Positions 24,164 to 36,111 of a stretch of DNA of 64,000 bases are shown here, one piece after another. The DNA comes from Neodiprion pinetum (Eukaryota > Arthropoda > Insecta > Hymenoptera > Diprionidae). Below the pieces are notes generated by a model. The model was not told where the DNA came from. It saw only the letters and a list, made by a program, of their open reading frames with translations, and made no database searches. The position numbers and the translations under genes were made by a program. Position 1 is the stretch's first letter; the number at the start of each line of letters is the position of its first letter. The stretch is from assembly GCF_021155775.2 (NCBI RefSeq), contig NC_060234.1, positions 25,042,026 to 25,106,025 of the forward strand, in the 5' to 3' direction.

Positions 24164-25640
24164 GAAAAACATTACATTAAAAGTATACGTGGTACATATT
24201 TTTGATTACTGTACTTCTATTCAAGAGCATCGAATCTATTACAATTACGCATAATAAAAGACGGAGAGAGAAGATTGTTTTTTACAGATCAGTGATATCT
24301 TTCGCATGGAAATGAAAATCCCAATGGAAACAAAAAATTAAGATTCTCCCTGACGTCTTTATACGAGCAGCAATAAAGAGTTGATATTGAAAGAGAATGG
24401 TTATTTTCTTTTAAATGGCAGCCCCTCTCCCTCCATCTCTTTATAATTCGTATTTACAACTTTTTCGAACACCCTCTTACTACGGTTTCCTATACTTTTT
24501 GGAAATAGATCAAGCTTAATCGTTATTAACAAGCTAATTGATTAAGCTTTGACTTTTTTTCATATACGCTCTAACGCGGTATCATCATCAAAAATCGCTT
24601 GAACAAGTCAAAAATTTCAGGAACGAATAACTAAACTGATTGAATGGATACGGAAAATAATGAGTATTTCGCAGGTATATTTAACTAGCTAAATGCATAT
24701 GAATTATTCACGAATAAGTCGGAAGTTTAGAATTTCAAGTCTCAGAGCGTTGCTTGTAACTTTTTGTAGCTGATAAAACATCGTCAGTACCATTTACAGA
24801 TCATATTAAGCCGATTTGACTATTTCGTGCATTGAAACACTTGATAATCATGGAAGATACTGCTCGCGATTCATAAAATTCGAAATCACCGGAATAACTG
24901 TACTAACGTAATCATGATCCCATTTTCTCCTCACCGTGTGAATTTAAAAATAAACTCCAAAATATCTATTTTTTTAAACAGAAAATATAGTAAAAACAAT
25001 TTATTTTTTGGGCTTTCGTACGTATGTTCTAAACATATTGAAATCATGTTTTTTTTACAGTTCTCGCGGATTTACCTAAAAATAAATTTCATATTCAGAA
25101 AGATCAGAGTTTTTTAACACTTGAACAAATTTTTTTCGCCGGCAAGTGGTTTAATTCAAAGACGTGATAAAACGGATCAACGTGTTTCATGTAAAGGTTG
25201 AGGCCTAAGGGATTAAAAATGGAAGGGTTTTCATACCTTAGTGTACGCTCTAAAATATCCAAATTGCAATCAAATCGAAATTCCCACGTTCATCTTTTTC
25301 GTCGCAGGTAGTGCACCGTGTCGACCTCCGCGTGCTTTAAAGTAAAAAATGTACCTAATTAGCGAAGAACTATTATGTAGTTTATTGTAAAAGTAACGAC
25401 AGTTTTTTTTTGTAAATAATTAAACAAATTTAATTGTGATTTCATGCTGAATTTTTTCACCCAATTAAGTCCGTGATTAGTTTAATCACGGAAATAATTT
25501 TGCTGGAATAAAAATAAAAGACATGTCCGTGAATCTATTTTTAGCCACGTCACAACGTGATTAATAATTCTGATCAATTGATTACCAGACCAATAAACGT
25601 AACGTTTTATGGCAAACGATGGTTAAATTTTTTTCTAATA
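24164..25640. other. intergenic spacer
   Basis: AT-rich sequence with no supportable gene. A perfect 10-bp-stem, 3-nt-loop hairpin lies at 25470-25492. Confidence 0.4.
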
Positions 25641-25838
25641 ATACGATCACATTGCAGTAACAACATCTGCCGATGTTCGTTATTGGTGCAGTTTGAGTGC
25701 CACATTTGGCACTTCGCTATGGTAAACACACTCTGCAAAATTCACTGCCTGCGTGACACTAAATTACTGCAGAGTAGGTGTCGGTTACCACGTGCGCTTA
25801 CGATTCTGGTATGGCATCCATGGAAAGGTACATCGTAA
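25557..25838 (+). pseudogene. short cysteine-bearing ORF, copy B (related to the 22.9-kb copy)
   Basis: The core at 25653-25757 aligns with copy A on the opposite strand: about 14 of 23 residues match over the end of the motif (W-H-F-A-M-V, then LCKIHCLRD). Where copy A has GCC-TAA after the final Asp, this copy lacks one base, so the frame runs past the ancestral stop into a further 27 codons. That suggests a frameshifted relic or a changed C-terminus. Cysteine spacing upstream also differs from copy A. Confidence 0.3.
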
Positions 25839-25839
25839 A

Positions 25840-26176
25840 TTAGTTCCAAAATCGTATTTCGTACCAGAGGGCGCTGCTAAAAGGGGGATACGAAAAAGGC
25901 GCGCGTGGTCTTTCTCGGGCATCACTGGGAAAATCAATAATAGTTCTCGTCCTTACCGACTCCCACTTGGGGCGCTCCGCTGCGCTCGGACCTCCTCGTC
26001 ATCCGACAAGGACAGGCTGTGTTCCTCGGCTCGCGAACGACGCCACGCTCGAGCGTAGCGCCCTGCAACCGCCATTATAGATCCCGTTGTATGTGACTGA
26101 GGCTTCGGAGCCGCGGAATATCAGGTGAAAATAAGTCGTTTTCTATCTATTATTCGTGATATCATATCGGATAAAG
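25840..26176 (+). promoter_or_regulatory. promoter/5' UTR region of the ZAD zinc-finger gene
   Basis: GC-rich DNA immediately upstream of the ZAD gene start, contrasting with the AT-rich spacer before it. It includes GGCGCGCGTGG and a CG-rich patch at about 26030-26060. The boundaries of promoter and 5' UTR cannot be set from sequence alone. Confidence 0.4.
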
Positions 26177-29100
26177 ATGAAAACGTATAGCAGAAAAAAG
26201 GGCGACAGTCCCAGCAACGTTATTATTCATGTAAACGAGTTGTGCCGACTGTGTTTGGCCAAGGAAGAGGAAATGGTGCCAATATTCGACGATGACACCG
26301 TGCCGATGCCGCTGAGGATCATGGCCTGCGTTAATTTAGAGGTTTGTCTCTCTACCGTATTCCCTTATTTACATCTCAATTGCCAATTCGATATCTTCGA
26401 CGGCGTCTGCTGTCTCCTCCGTGGTCACTGTCCTTATCGAATTAACGACGAAGGCGGGCTAACAAGTTATCGAAACACAGGGATCTATTTTATCTCGGTG
26501 TACGACCGCCGCACACACATTCGCTACTCGGAGATATTCGACGTTTCGAAATATACGTGTGTGTGCTGCTGCCGTTTATGAAGCGAGTGGGAAAATGGCA
26601 TCGCGCCCCGCGAAGCAACTACCATCCTTACCGAATACCGAGTTATCGACTTTCAGAATGTCGTTACACACGCTCTACGGGTTCTTAATTTACAGGTTAC
26701 ATATAAATCTTATCAAGTTGAGATAGGCTTCGAGCAAAATATTTGTTTCTAGTTGTTCGCCCGTTCGACGTAGCGGAGAATTGCGTCCCACGAACTAGTC
26801 CGCTCTTTTATCTTAATCGACACTGTTTTAAGCTTCGGAGAAAATTGATGAATTTTTTATTTAGAGTCGTGACACGAGTAGTGTTTGTGGTATAGATTTT
26901 TTTTCAAACCCCTATCGTCTTGAACCGACACGTAGGCGGCCGTTTATCTGGCGGTATTTGCTCAACGATCAGAAACGGAAATCTATTTTACCTCGTTGAC
27001 GCATACGCAAATGTAATTACCTACGTAGATGAGTATGCAGGTGTGAGAGCTCGGTGAAACAATATTGAATATTGCCATGTCGACTGACACAACTATAGTC
27101 TACCTCGGCGAAACGGGTGGACATTAGTATAAATCTCATCATTAACTCAATATATCCATAAAACATCTATTAGCTACACTTTAATGAAAATTATGCTCCA
27201 GCCCGATCGCCATGTTTTTTATGGGTGTTACACGTACGCCTCTAGCGTGGCGCCATCGTACTAACTGGTGGCTTCGTTGGTGATGTAGGAGGTGATGCAA
27301 AATTTAAATGAACACCGCGATGTATCACGAAAATGACGTATTCCACGCTGTATAATACTCATCAAAGAAAAATGATGCTTTGTTATACTTTGAATATGAC
27401 TTGTTAAAATTTACCAAAATCCTTTTTATCATTTTTATTTATATTTTTTATTGATTAGACCAATGTCTTTAAGTATTGAGTTTTTCTTAGTCTTAAGTTT
27501 GCGAAAAGATTTACTGTTTAAATTTTATGCTCGTACAGCCGCCAATTAGTTACTGCACTAAGTATCCAAGTGACTATGCGTTATTATTGTCACATGGAAC
27601 AGATTATAAAATGACAAGTGTCCTGTAATTAATGAATCTATGAACCACCCTAGTGATTTTGATTCAATCTTTTTGTACGTTGATTTTTAAAAGTTATGAA
27701 AAAAATATTAGTTCTTCACATAGAAACTTTAGAGGATACCGTGATATTGCGTTTTTCCTTGTAATTCAAAGCTGCTCACAGCAGCATAACATTTGCATCT
27801 ACAAGATTATTTTACAAAATCATGTTTTGTGAATTTTGAAACAATTCTATGATAAATGACCCTAGGTGTATGACGAAGATGGTCTGCCAAATATGATTTG
27901 TCACCCTTGCAAATATCAACTGGAGAAGTCGTACCAGTTCAAAAAGAAATGTGAAGCAGCAGATTTCAAGCTTAGGAAGCATATAAAGCTAATTCAACAT
28001 CTGACTGGCCAAGAGGAGAATAGTTCACAGGAAGGTGATCACGAACACCCGTCAGGTAGTGGAAAGTCAAAACAGGTCAAGCAATTACTAGCTGATTTGG
28101 TATCGACAAAAGGAAACAGCAGTCACGCCGAAGGTGATCCAATAGAAGTTACCGAGGAAGAACTAGTTGGGGGATATATATTGGGTAGGTCGTAAATTAA
28201 AATAAATTGTTGAACTTGGATTGATAAAGATTCAACACGGTTGTCAAAATCTGGAAATGTTAGAAGGATAAAAAATTTATCTGAACATTAAATTGCAGTG
28301 CAGATTGCTGAACTAGCTTGTGTCTTTTCTAATTAAAACTGATTAAAAACAACTTTTTTAGATGTTACAATTTCCTAGAACAATTTTAATCAAATTGTGT
28401 TGGTTCAGCTTTCAACTGCTGGTTTCTAGTTGCATTTATTCTTTGACGAAAAGTATACTCGGTTGAATGTAATTTTACATAGCTTATGATCAAACTAATA
28501 TTCATTAGGCATGCATGCAGAGAACCCAGAGATGGAGGATCCGCTCTTCGATGATCCTGAAAACATAACGTTAATTCCGGCAGAAGAACGTGCTGCTAAA
28601 GCTAGGTGTACGATACGCACCACGCGCATTAAACAAGAGCAAGATTCAGACGAAGAAGCGGATGAAGTACAGCGTGCAATAGCCAATGTTGATCATAAGA
28701 ACGTGTACCTGATGGAATTAACTGGTAACAGTGGAGTTAAAGGAGAATCTCTGAAACTGCAACCCATGGGTAAGAATTCATGATTATTTGTCCGATGTCT
28801 TGCATGAGAGCTACTTAATCGATTTATCACAAAATAATGGTTGTACTTTCAGATGAATCTGAAGAGCTAAAGGTCTTTCAGTGTGACAAATGTCCAAAAG
28901 CATTTACTCGTAGAATAATGCTGAAGAGACACGAATCTGTGCATGTTCAACAGAGAGGTTTCACTTGCCAGGCTTGTGAAAAGTGGTTTCCAACGAGATC
29001 TGCATTGGTTAGACATGAGCGTACTCATACTGGTAAGTTTGAACGTATACTACAGAAATGAATAATACCTCTCGCTGAATGTAGGTAAATATTAGGAAGA

Positions 29101-29500
29101 ATTAACTCAAATAAAATCTTTCCATTTTTCAGGTGAGAAACCGTTTGGATGCAACATATGTCACCGTGCTTTTGCTCAAAAAGAAATTCTACTGCGTCAT
29201 TTGATGACTCACTCTGGTCAGAAACCATTCCAATGCCAACACTGTGAAAAAAGTTTTACGCAACGTGAAGCTCTGAAAGTTCACATGCGGCGTCATCAGA
29301 AGTTGAATCCCAATGACATTCAGCTGCATCACTGCCAGCTGTGTCCAAAAGCATTTTGCCATGCGTCGGGACTTAGCAGACATTTGGTTACACATACTGG
29401 TAAAACATACAAATGCATTGAATGTCAAAAGTCGTTTACTGACAAGAGCTCGTTGCTTAGGCACAGTCGCATTCATTCACCTAAAAAAATTATGAATTGA
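26177..29500 (+). CDS. ZAD domain C2H2 zinc-finger protein (six fingers)
   Basis: Five exons: 26177-26341, 27866-28184, 28509-28769, 28853-29032 and 29133-29500. All junctions have GT/AG and matching phases, and the total is 1293 nt for a 430-aa protein. Residues about 23-90 form a ZAD: Cys pair CRLC at 23/26 in exon 1 and CHPC at 67/70 in exon 2. The ZAD is the arthropod zinc-binding dimerisation module. An acidic, likely disordered linker follows (residues about 100-250). The C-terminus has six C2H2 fingers, starting at FQCDKC, FTCQAC, FGCNIC, FQCQHC, HHCQLC and YKCIEC, most with TGEKP-like linkers. It is expected to be a nuclear DNA-binding regulator. The frame upstream is open to a GTG, but ATG at 26177 is the first Met. 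No one-to-one orthologue recognised. Confidence 0.9.
26342..27865 (+). other. intron 1 of the ZAD zinc-finger gene
   Basis: A 1.5-kb intron that splits the ZAD between its two Cys pairs. The exon 1 frame runs on for 80 codons into the intron before a stop, so a retained form would give a truncated half-ZAD protein. No other gene seen inside. Confidence 0.75.
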
Positions 29501-30600
29501 TAAGTCATCACACGGGTGTAGAATTCCAGTCGAAGAAATGACATATGATTCGAAGCTGCTACGTCATCGCAACACTGAAACAATAGAATCTGAGGTCAAA
29601 CTATTCAGCATACAATGTGCAATTGAACAAGAATGTCCTGAAACAGTCAGATCAACAGAATGAAAGTAGCGTTTTATATCCATAATACTTTCTATTTATA
29701 AGTATTAGCCCTATTATTGCTTTTATTTGATTGAATCTTTTGATTACCGTTAAAGACTATTTGATAATTGACGGTCAATAGATCGATCTTCCTTCACTTT
29801 TTCTTAAAAGAATGGCGAGGAAGCCTGTTTAACAGAAAATTGAATTATTCTTTCTCCGCTAAACACTGATTTTCTACGTTTGCTATAGTAGAAGAAATAT
29901 TTTCATAAAATGAGCTCATTCTTGAAGTATTCTATCAGGTATCACCGACCCTTCAAGGTTACGGAGTACGATAGAGTGAACTTGAAATATTCACTGGATT
30001 TGAAGAAATGTGTACTATGTATGTTTATAACGAAACGGTGATACCTTAGATGTGTGTGTAGTATTGTGACAAAGCAGAGAGAACTTGGGAGAATTTGACT
30101 TCGAAAGTTGGAAATTGGGGCGCGTTACTGACATTTTTCCAGGTAGTGGTTAAGCAACTTGGTGGCACCACAGAGTGCTGTAACACAGAAGACAGATATG
30201 CTACTTACACTTGTGAAGAAACGTGGATTTTGATTTGGTTCCGATAAGTTCGTGATATAAACTCAATTTGAAGCGCTCATATTATCTGAGAGGTTACAAA
30301 ATGATGACTATATGACCAGTTTCTATATTTTTTTAAAGCGGGGATATTGGAAGAGTATTAGAAACAAATCCTCTCAAAAGTCATCTCACTTATTAATTAA
30401 GTGAGAATTTTTTAAAGTCAAGTTCAGCACCATAAACTTTGCATGACTTGTATTCCCAACAGTACCATAGTTTTTTTCACGCTGCAAGTAATATGATTAT
30501 GAGATTGATTTTTAATTGTCCCTAGATATTAGTTGAGTTCACATAATTTGATTATCCTCTTTCTAAATGTAAGTACATTGGTATATTTTATATCCATACG
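29501..30600 (+). other. ZAD gene 3' UTR and spacer
   Basis: Non-coding sequence after the ZAD stop. No clear AATAAA close to the stop was picked out. It ends in a TA/CA-rich microsatellite at about 30600-30647 that abuts the palindromic element. Confidence 0.4.
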
Positions 30601-30648
30601 GTATATATATATACATATACATACATATACATATATATATATATATTA

Positions 30649-31614
30649 AGCTGATTCAAAAAAAACGGCTAATTTTTTTTTTTCAAAATCCTCACATAAA
30701 AACTTCCGAGAAGGTGTGAAAGGCGCCTGTAAAAAGCAGAGCCTTTAATATTATTATTAAGAGGTCGCGTATCGGGAATTTCTATTTCCCGTTTAAATAA
30801 CACAGGAATAAATTTTTTTAAATTTTGCAATTTCGTATTTTTGCAACGGCTCATTGAATTAGCGGACCAAAGCATATTTTTGTAGGAAATTTGACGCTCT
30901 ACAAAAAAAGTCCTTACAAAGTTTTCGATAGTCACACTCCTTCAAAAGTTATGCGAGGTCAAAGTTGAACTTACAAAAAAATTCAATGTTTTTTTTTTTT
31001 TCGATGATACTATGAATCTTTTCTCATTATTTTGTTATAAAGATATATTTAATAAATATATCTTACTCTAATTGGGCTTTTTCAATCATTAATTTTCCCA
31101 TCGCGTCAATATAAAGTTACCTTACAAAAATGTGATGTTAAATAATAAACATGTTATCATGGAGAATCCATAACTGATGCACTTGACTATTTAAAAATGT
31201 AATTGTTCCGAAATCTATCCTCTTTATAACAAAGTAATGAGAAAAGATTCATAGTATCATCGAAAAAAAAAAAACATTGAATTTTTTTGTAAGTTCAACT
31301 TTGACCTCGAATAACTTTTGAAGGAGTGTGACTATCGAAAACTTTGTAAGGACTTTTTTTGTAGAGCGTCAAATTTCCTACAAAAATATGCTTTGGTCCG
31401 CTAATTCAATGAGCCGTTGCAAAAATACGAAATTGCAAAATTTAAAAAAATTTATTCCTGTGTTATTTAAACGGGAAATAGAAATTCCCGATGCGCGACC
31501 TCTTAATAATAATATTAAGGGCTCTGCTTTTTACAGGCGTCTTTTCACACCTTCTCGGAAGTTTTTATGTGAGAATTTTGAAAAAAAAAATTAGCCGTTT
31601 TTTTTGAATCAGCC
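30649..31614. mobile_element. palindromic foldback transposon with about 395-bp inverted arms
   Basis: The arms run from about 30649 to 31042 and from 31218 to 31614, separated by a spacer of about 175 bp. Outer termini are AGCTGATTCAAAAAAAACGG on the left and its near-exact mirror on the right. Both ends abut TA within a TA-rich microsatellite, consistent with a TA target duplication. Each arm carries the same 88-codon open frame in mirrored orientation, which is a consequence of the near identity of the arms, not evidence of a gene. Arms differ by only a few bases, so insertion or gene conversion was recent. No transposase is visible. Confidence 0.8.
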
Positions 31615-34600
31615 TAATATATATACGATAGTTGTATATACTAATGATTATAATCATGTCTAGAGTCTTGTAGAGCAAAGTTATCCGTGTCTAGCAGTAA
31701 AGTACCCAGTAAACAAATGAGTTTGAAAATGTGGAAAACAAGAGAAAATTTGAATCTTGCTGAAACTATTTTATCGTTCCCAAAATTACAATTAGAAACA
31801 ATAGTTTGGATAATCAGTTGAATCTGTTTCTATACCATCAGTGGCTAAAGATTACAATGAATTGATAGATATTGAGAGTTTTTAGAATCACGTAATTATA
31901 ATTAGAAAGTCATTCGAAGTGTTTCTAGAATTATATTTCAATTAACAGTGCAAATATTCGAAGTCTTTCGCCACTGATTGAAGTAGATTTGAAAAAAAGA
32001 AACCAATAGAAAACGATAAAAGCGCTTATGTCATTCGTGGATTTACATAAATTCAAATCTTAGCAGTATATGAACAGCAACGAATAAACAGAAATCGAGT
32101 TACTCAAAACGTGTTAAACTTTATTCGAGGTCAATTTCAATTTGCACAACAAAATCGGATGTAAACTGATAAAATGGAAATTTCGTATTACAGATTTGAT
32201 CAAGTTGAAATTGTGTAATAATTCAAGTAATGATAATATTTGAAGAAACTCAATCCGTAGAGCCACATTCAAAGCAATACAACGATTATACAAGCTAGTC
32301 AAATAAGCGATGTTTTGAATCTAAAATCGCAACAATTTGGGAGGTTGTGAAAAAATGTAGATAACATTTCGAGACGACATATATATAAATGGTATGTTGT
32401 TTGTTGGGATTTTAGCTTGGCACGATTTTCAATAAAAAATATAATGACATTAAAACCGTTTAAAAAACGTCATTTTTTCGTACTATTGGTACTTTTATCG
32501 CACTGCTGGCCTGATTTCCTCCTGAATTTTTTTACAAATTATGATTTTGCGAAAACTTGGTGTAACTTTTGATATAATTATCTGAACCTAAATATATTGT
32601 AATTGCTTCATTTTTCAGTGCTCTATAAATTTTATCCTTTAATATTTATCTGTACATGGTAGAAGCGTACCGCCGTTATTTGCAGTTAAGAAAATGAAAA
32701 TGCCTTCCTCGCGGTTTCCAACAAAACGAATAATTTTTGTTTTCATAATTTTTTCATTTTATTCAGTCGGTTCTGACTCAATAATATCTCCATATTTTTT
32801 CATCCAAACAGTTACCAACAAGTTGTTATAAACAATTCTAGTGAAGAACAATTTTGAAATTATTATTTAACGTGATTTTTTTGTTATACTTATCCCTTTA
32901 CAAGGTTAGCTCGTACCGCAGAATGTCAAGGGAACAAATTTATAGAGTATTGCACGATGAAGCGATGCAATTAGTTTCATTCCGTTATTATTATCAGATA
33001 AAATAGTTACATCCGATTCACAAAGAGACTAAATTTCTTTAAAAAAATCAACAACAAATGGCCGGTATGAATCTCGCAAAAATAGTACGTTACGAAAAAA
33101 TTACATTTTTTCTTCGATTAGATTCTTATTGTACATGTCGCCCCGAATATTATTTCAGAAACTCTAAAATTATTGTGATTTACAATGCTTATTTGACTGA
33201 CCTACAATTTGAATTGGTTTTTGCATCAGGCAATACGTTATTTAATTGAACTTCGCATTGGCCGACATCAAAGTGAATCTGTTTTAATATGTTTCAATAT
33301 TTTTTCGGTTACTGGGTACGTACATACATACGAGAACACGAAAAATGCCAATTTATATTAATATAGATCCACGAGTATGAGAAATAATGAACTAGATCAC
33401 GTGACTACGACTTCATATAGAAAATTTTTTATCCAAAGGTAGTGAACACCTTGACTCTTGAATATACCAACGGCCTTGATGAAACCATTTCATCTCAGCA
33501 TTTCCGCCAGAAACAGCGTATTTTTCGATACCGTTGATACATTTACATTCATTACTATTTACTGCCTTAAATTTCCAAATTATCAATTGAAACTGAGATA
33601 ATTACTGTATGGTCACCAAGATAAGAAATAATAGGTATAGTATATAATTTTAAAACTTGGATATTGTTTTCACAAAGTAATATAGACACAATAAAGTGAT
33701 AGTCTGATTAAATTTGTTTTTTGAAATTTGGCCAGAGGGATCCATATACAAGGACGACAACAGTTTAAATTCTCCTATATCTTAGAATGGCTTTATGTTG
33801 TAAAAAGGGAGAAATTAAAATTATTTAATGATAAAAAAATTTGAGGTACTGAGTTTAAAAGATCAATGAAAAAAACCACTTTAAAATGATCAAAAACTAT
33901 GCGAATACGAGTACATCGGGATCTTCCAATTAATAGCACGATCAAAAAAAAAAAACCTTGTCCATAGTGCGGTTACGGTATGGTACTATTGGTTTCTTAT
34001 ATTCATTCATTGAAATTGTGGGATTCACGTAAGTTGTATAAATGACAATAATATTTACGAAAAGAAATTTTAGATTCTATTGTCATTTTGACAGCTGGTT
34101 CAAATGCTGTTACTGCGTCTCATCTAGGTGGTGAGAGTGTAAATTGAATGAATGAACCCACAGAGTAAAAGGAAAGAATAATCTTCCAAGGAGTCTCAAT
34201 TTAACTGCCTCGACTATCATAAGAGGTAACACAAGGATTATTACATTTATTAACACACTTGTTAATTGTATAAGAACGAAAAATATTTGCATACCAATAT
34301 ATCGTTCATAAAAAATAAATACCCCAGCATGTCTGACCGCCAGAAGTTATACCGCTGTAGGCGTGTTTTACCCAGGTACCATATCTGTCGAACTGTCGAC
34401 TATCATTTGACTAATTACAGCCGTGATAATTTCAACAAGTGAAAAGTTTGACTTAGAGATGGCAAAAAGTCGGCAGAATGGTGATTGAGATGTGATAAGT
34501 ACTGTCAATTAGCCAAAAGTCAAAGCTGTATCATCCATATGAATGTTCTCAAAAACATCTAGATCAAGACGATGCCAAAACAAAAATTAGATATCGTATG

Positions 34601-36059
34601 GAATTCATCATATCGAGTGTCCATTACAAAAAACTTGGTAAATATCGAAATTTCAAAGATTCCTTTGAGGATATTTTTTATTGCGTCAGGTCAGTTTACA
34701 GTCGAGTTTCACACTATTGATTGTAAATTAACTACCTTGTGAACATGTATGAACGTATGGTTGGCATGTAGTGAACTATTGACTTCAAACACGTTCTCAT
34801 AATCAGTCTTTATCTTTTGCTGACAATAAGTCAAATATGATTCGTTACGTGGGTAGCAAATAATGATCTCCCGTTGTCATAATGCTCCGATATACGTCAA
34901 CAAATCAGGATCTGCTCCTACTGTGTCTGAAGTTAAGTAAACCGCAATACTTCATTATCAAACATCTTGAAAACTTGACTTCTACAAAGTTACTAAATTT
35001 CAAAATAGTGATTGTTCTCTCAATGTTTCGTGATTTTGTTTTGTCATTTATCTATTCTAAACTGTGTCTACATTGTGCTTATTTGTTTTTGCTATACATT
35101 ACTCAATTTCCTTGATTTAGCGAAAGACTGGTATATTACTACGCTGTTATTTTAACGTGACAAATATTAATTACATTACTGATTAAATCCAACTCAGCAT
35201 GTGGTAAAAGAGTAAATTTATACCATGATTGCAGACTATTATTCAGAATGCAGCTGTATCTTTTTTTTTTTACTGCTCTCAGACTTTCTCACGCTATTTA
35301 TCGACAAATTACATGGTTCATCCATGAAAAGCTGTATTTTTTTCTAAGAAGTGCGGAGAATATAAAAATGGCGTGTATGCAATATTGGATCTGGCAAGAG
35401 GTAGGCCGATTTTTTCTATTTTTACGGTAATACATGCCAATAATAAAATAAAAACCTTTTATCAACTCATAATAAGATCACATTTTCGTTGGAATTTTTC
35501 TTTGTGCTGTACCTCTAAGGTGTGTGCTGATCTTTTAAATCCACGCGTATTTCTTATACCCTTTTATCAAACCCGCGCGCCAACATAATTCTTTACTGTT
35601 CCGAGCAACCCTTTTGGTTCTCAGCACAAGTGCGAAAGGTTCGCGCTCTTGCTCATTCGTGTAATCCGTGGCTATAATACGGAAAGACTTGGCTTGTAGG
35701 AGTCGGACCCATGAACCTGTTACGTTATCAGTGCTATTCTGGTGGTTATTGTGAAAACTACGATCTTTTCCTTCTTTTCTAGCTGCAAACAAAGCCGAAC
35801 AGTCTACGTCGATCGTTTTCCTTGTATCTAGACTCCGTGTCCACGGTTGTTGCGTTCCGAAAAATGGACCCTGCGCAATGCGATTCCATCTTACGTCCTC
35901 GTTGCTCGGAGAATTTGTGCGACGCTTTGTCTCTCTTTAACACTGTCGCATTTCCCAACTTTAACTCTGCAATGAAATTTGAAACATGACTTGGCTCATA
36001 TCGATGTCTGACTTGCATGTCGTGCGACTTCAGGGTTGTATATTTTTTGCAGAAATTTG
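31615..36059. other. intergenic spacer upstream of UFD1
   Basis: AT-rich DNA, about 4.4 kb, with only short random frames and homopolymer runs (for example A-run at 33944-33955). No conserved exon recognised on either strand. Confidence 0.45.
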
Positions 36060-36111
36060 CTCTTGATTATTGTATTTATAATAGTTAGGGTACAAAAAGA
36101 AGCTCGTCAAA

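Noticed and set aside
25653..25838. Insect defensin assignment for the cysteine ORFs
   Set aside because: C-x3-C with HCL resembles defensins, but the terminal C-x-C is absent and copy A stops right after CLRDA.
30669..31594. Two identical 88-codon proteins on opposite strands
   Set aside because: They are mirror images caused by the palindromic arms; no domain and the ends differ by an indel.
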